Source: Armatimonadota bacterium | GTDB lineage: Bacteria > Armatimonadota > JADLDR01 | Assembly (NCBI GenBank): GCA_020846535.1 | Contig: JADLDR010000114.1 | Span: 1-64,000, forward strand | Direction of reading: 5' to 3' | DNA: 64,000 bases | Part shown: positions 62,563 to 64,000 of the stretch, piece by piece | Layout of the letters: every line of letters begins with the position of its first letter | Numbering within the stretch: position 1 is the stretch's first letter | Notes under the pieces: model-generated | Told to the model about the DNA's origin: nothing | The model's input: the letters and a program-made list of their open reading frames with translations, nothing else | Database searches by the model: none | Made by a program: the position numbers and the translations under genes

Positions 62563-63810
62563 CTACTTTCGGACCAGCGCAGGCAAAATCGCCGTCAGCT
62601 TGGTTTTGAAATGGCTGCCTGCAGTGAAGTAGAGACTGCCACCGGGAACGTCGGGCCCCTGGAGCCGAAACACTCCCTGGCCCTGTGCCAAGCGATATTG
62701 TTTGCCCTGAACCGGCCAGACTATCCAGGAGCGAACCGTTTGCTTGATGGCCGGCCTTCCCGGTTTCAGACAGGCCAGCAGAGACGCCAGCTTTGCTTGT
62801 TGCCCTGTTCCTCCGGTTCGGAGAATAGGAGCATGATCGCCGGTCAAGCGATACACCTGAATGCTTTCGGCGCGGGCAAAGCGGGACATCAAAAAGGCTT
62901 TAGCATTGGCAGCGAGGGGCACAGATTTGACGCTCAACAACGCCCCTCCCGCAAGGCCGCCACCGAGCCAATCTCCATTGGCGGCATCGATCCAGACATT
63001 CCCGATAGGAGCGCCTTCCGGCTGAGCCACCGCAATCACCCAGGCAAGGCGGGCAAAGGGAACCGATTGGGAAGGCAGCGCATACTCCGTCCAAGCATAG
63101 TTCGGGCGCAGCACGGACAGCCGGGAGGCAGGGGGATGCTTTTCGTCCAGAACAGCAGGGATGCCTCTGGCCGCCAGCCCATCCAAGGCCAGCCGGACGG
63201 CCCGATTCTCGGGGACAAGGACATCCGTATCGCATTCCGGCGTATTCCAGTTGATTTTGAACTCCACTACCCGCTTCTCATACGGCTCGACCCAAACCCA
63301 GAAGGAATCCGGTGTCGTGTAGCCGCGGAGTTGGCGCTGGAACAGCACATTCCAGATGCCTGCGCTGGAGTCGCCTGCCGCCGCTTTGGGCCGGTAGGCC
63401 AGCGCCGCCTGCACAGAAGTCTCCGACAGGGGCAAGGCCATACGGTCGGCAAACGCTCTCGCCTGTTCGATGGCCTCGGTTTCGTTTGTCAGGAGCGGCG
63501 CTTCCTTTTGGGATAAGCGTTGATTGATCTCTTCTATCTGCCGGGTCGCGTGGAACCAGAGGATTCGGCCTGTCTCCCGGTGCGCCTGCACGAACGCCTG
63601 CGGCCATATCACATACCAGGTCGGCTCCTGCGTGCCGGGCAATCGAGCCATTGAGACCTCCGGGGCCTCTTGGCCTACCGGAACCTCCAGGCTCTTGAGG
63701 AAGGCTTGCGCGGTTTGCACCGCCTGGTCGCGGCTGATCTCGCCGTAGGCGCTCATGCCTACAAACAAGAAAAGGCCGATCACTAGGGCGATATTCTTAA
63801 AGGCTTTCAT
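62563..63810 (-). CDS. Secreted YcdB/PepSY-like protein
   Basis: The 415-residue protein has a signal peptide (ALVIGLFLFVGMSAYG) followed by ISRDQAVQTAQAFLKSL and IWPQAFVQAHRETGRILWFH. These resemble the YcdB/YcdC and PepSY modules of secreted proteins, repeated once more near residue 110 (EAIEQARAFADRMALP). The rest is unassigned. AGGAGG precedes ATG 63810 and overlaps the stop codon of the upstream gene, so the two are probably co-expressed. Confidence 0.65.
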   Translation of the reverse strand: MKAFKNIALVIGLFLFVGMSAYGEISRDQAVQTAQAFLKSLEVPVGQEAPEVSMARLPGTQEPTWYVIWPQAFVQAHRETGRILWFHATRQIEEINQRLSQKEAPLLTNETEAIEQARAFADRMALPLSETSVQAALAYRPKAAAGDSSAGIWNVLFQRQLRGYTTPDSFWVWVEPYEKRVVEFKINWNTPECDTDVLVPENRAVRLALDGLAARGIPAVLDEKHPPASRLSVLRPNYAWTEYALPSQSVPFARLAWVIAVAQPEGAPIGNVWIDAANGDWLGGGLAGGALLSVKSVPLAANAKAFLMSRFARAESIQVYRLTGDHAPILRTGGTGQQAKLASLLACLKPGRPAIKQTVRSWIVWPVQGKQYRLAQGQGVFRLQGPDVPGGSLYFTAGSHFKTKLTAILPALVRK

Positions 63811-63818
63811 GGCTCCTC

Positions 63819-64000
63819 CTATTTCCACCAACCCGATCCTTCATAAACACCATGTAGTTTGGTAAGCTCATCACCACGTGAAATCAGATGAGCGTTTGGA
63901 TATTGATTGTTAGGATAGGTGGTATAGGTTGTCATCGCACTGGCAATGGCATCCTCGGCTTTATTCTGTCCTTCCATACACGCCCAAAAAGTATCGGCAG
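63819..64000 (-). CDS. 3' end of an unidentified gene running off the window
   Basis: Only the last 60 codons are visible (stop TAG 63821-63819). They read MTTYTTYPNNQYPNAHLISR then GDELTKLHGVYEGSGWWK. I do not recognise the family. It is probably in one operon with the YcdB-like gene. Confidence 0.6.
   Translation of the reverse strand, partial: ADTFWACMEGQNKAEDAIASAMTTYTTYPNNQYPNAHLISRGDELTKLHGVYEGSGWWK

Overview
The window is GC-rich bacterial chromosome with short intergenic gaps and many stop/start overlaps (TGATG, ATGA). A pseudopilin at 5810-6601 opens with a type IV pilin leader, carries a [12 protein letters not shown] stretch and ends in an H-X9-DG motif. That combination is typical of the large DUF1559-like pseudopilin sets of Armatimonadota and relatives, so an Armatimonadota-type organism is my best guess. 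An lnt gene and a lipoprotein gene fit a diderm envelope. No rRNA, tRNA or CRISPR array was found.

Layout. 0.1-13.6 kb: a pspA pair, a zinc alcohol dehydrogenase, a HEAT-repeat membrane protein, the pseudopilin, a DUF4432 epimerase-like protein with an orphan OppC-type permease, an orphan FliK-like/FlhB-like pair, rqcH and a BON protein. 13.7-38.05 kb, all minus strand: an extracellular contractile injection system (eCIS) locus. In transcription order it encodes sheath, tube, a zinc-ribbon protein, a Pro-rich protein, a DUF4255 terminator, an AAA+ ATPase, a small protein, a DUF4157 effector, a tube-initiator-like protein, LysM, gp27-like hub, gp5-like spike, PAAR-like tip, gp25, and three baseplate wedge-type proteins. 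A 667-bp repeat-rich gap follows, then a DUF6519 protein carrying an inserted seven-bladed Ycf48-like propeller. 38.3-41.0 kb: a three-domain glycosyltransferase. 41.2-44.3 kb: an AvaI/BsoBI-type restriction-modification pair and a DUF4258/YgiT toxin-antitoxin pair. 44.5-50.4 kb: a secreted glycosidase-like protein, aroA, a VKOR-like gene interrupted by an in-frame TGA exactly at its second CxxC cysteine, and an FAD oxidoreductase. 50.6-64 kb: a broken cytochrome c gene, a NeuD-type acyltransferase, lipoprotein, lnt, a peroxiredoxin without its catalytic cysteine, a secreted protein, a Xaa-Pro peptidase, aroQ, a Trm112-like protein, a glycosyltransferase with a Wzt/Wzm-type exporter, an ECF sigma factor fused to a degenerate receiver domain, and a YcdB-like secreted protein.

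The eCIS genes form one near-continuous operon. They supply every core part of a contractile particle except a recognisable tape measure and tail fibre, and they include a candidate cargo protein. Pvc7-like and Pvc8-like functions are each split over two adjacent genes. aroA and aroQ both serve the shikimate pathway but lie 10 kb apart.

The genome carries several families of small non-coding repeats: a 250-bp element with 19-bp inverted ends flanked by about 22-bp direct repeats (two copies), a 125-bp G/C-tract element (four copies), a long palindromic element (two copies) and REP-like hairpins. The strongest leads are the possible selenocysteine VKOR (48350-48757), the eCIS with its unusual effector and propeller protein, the GTGAAG repeat block at 17.4-17.8 kb, the 250-bp element and the sigma-receiver fusion.
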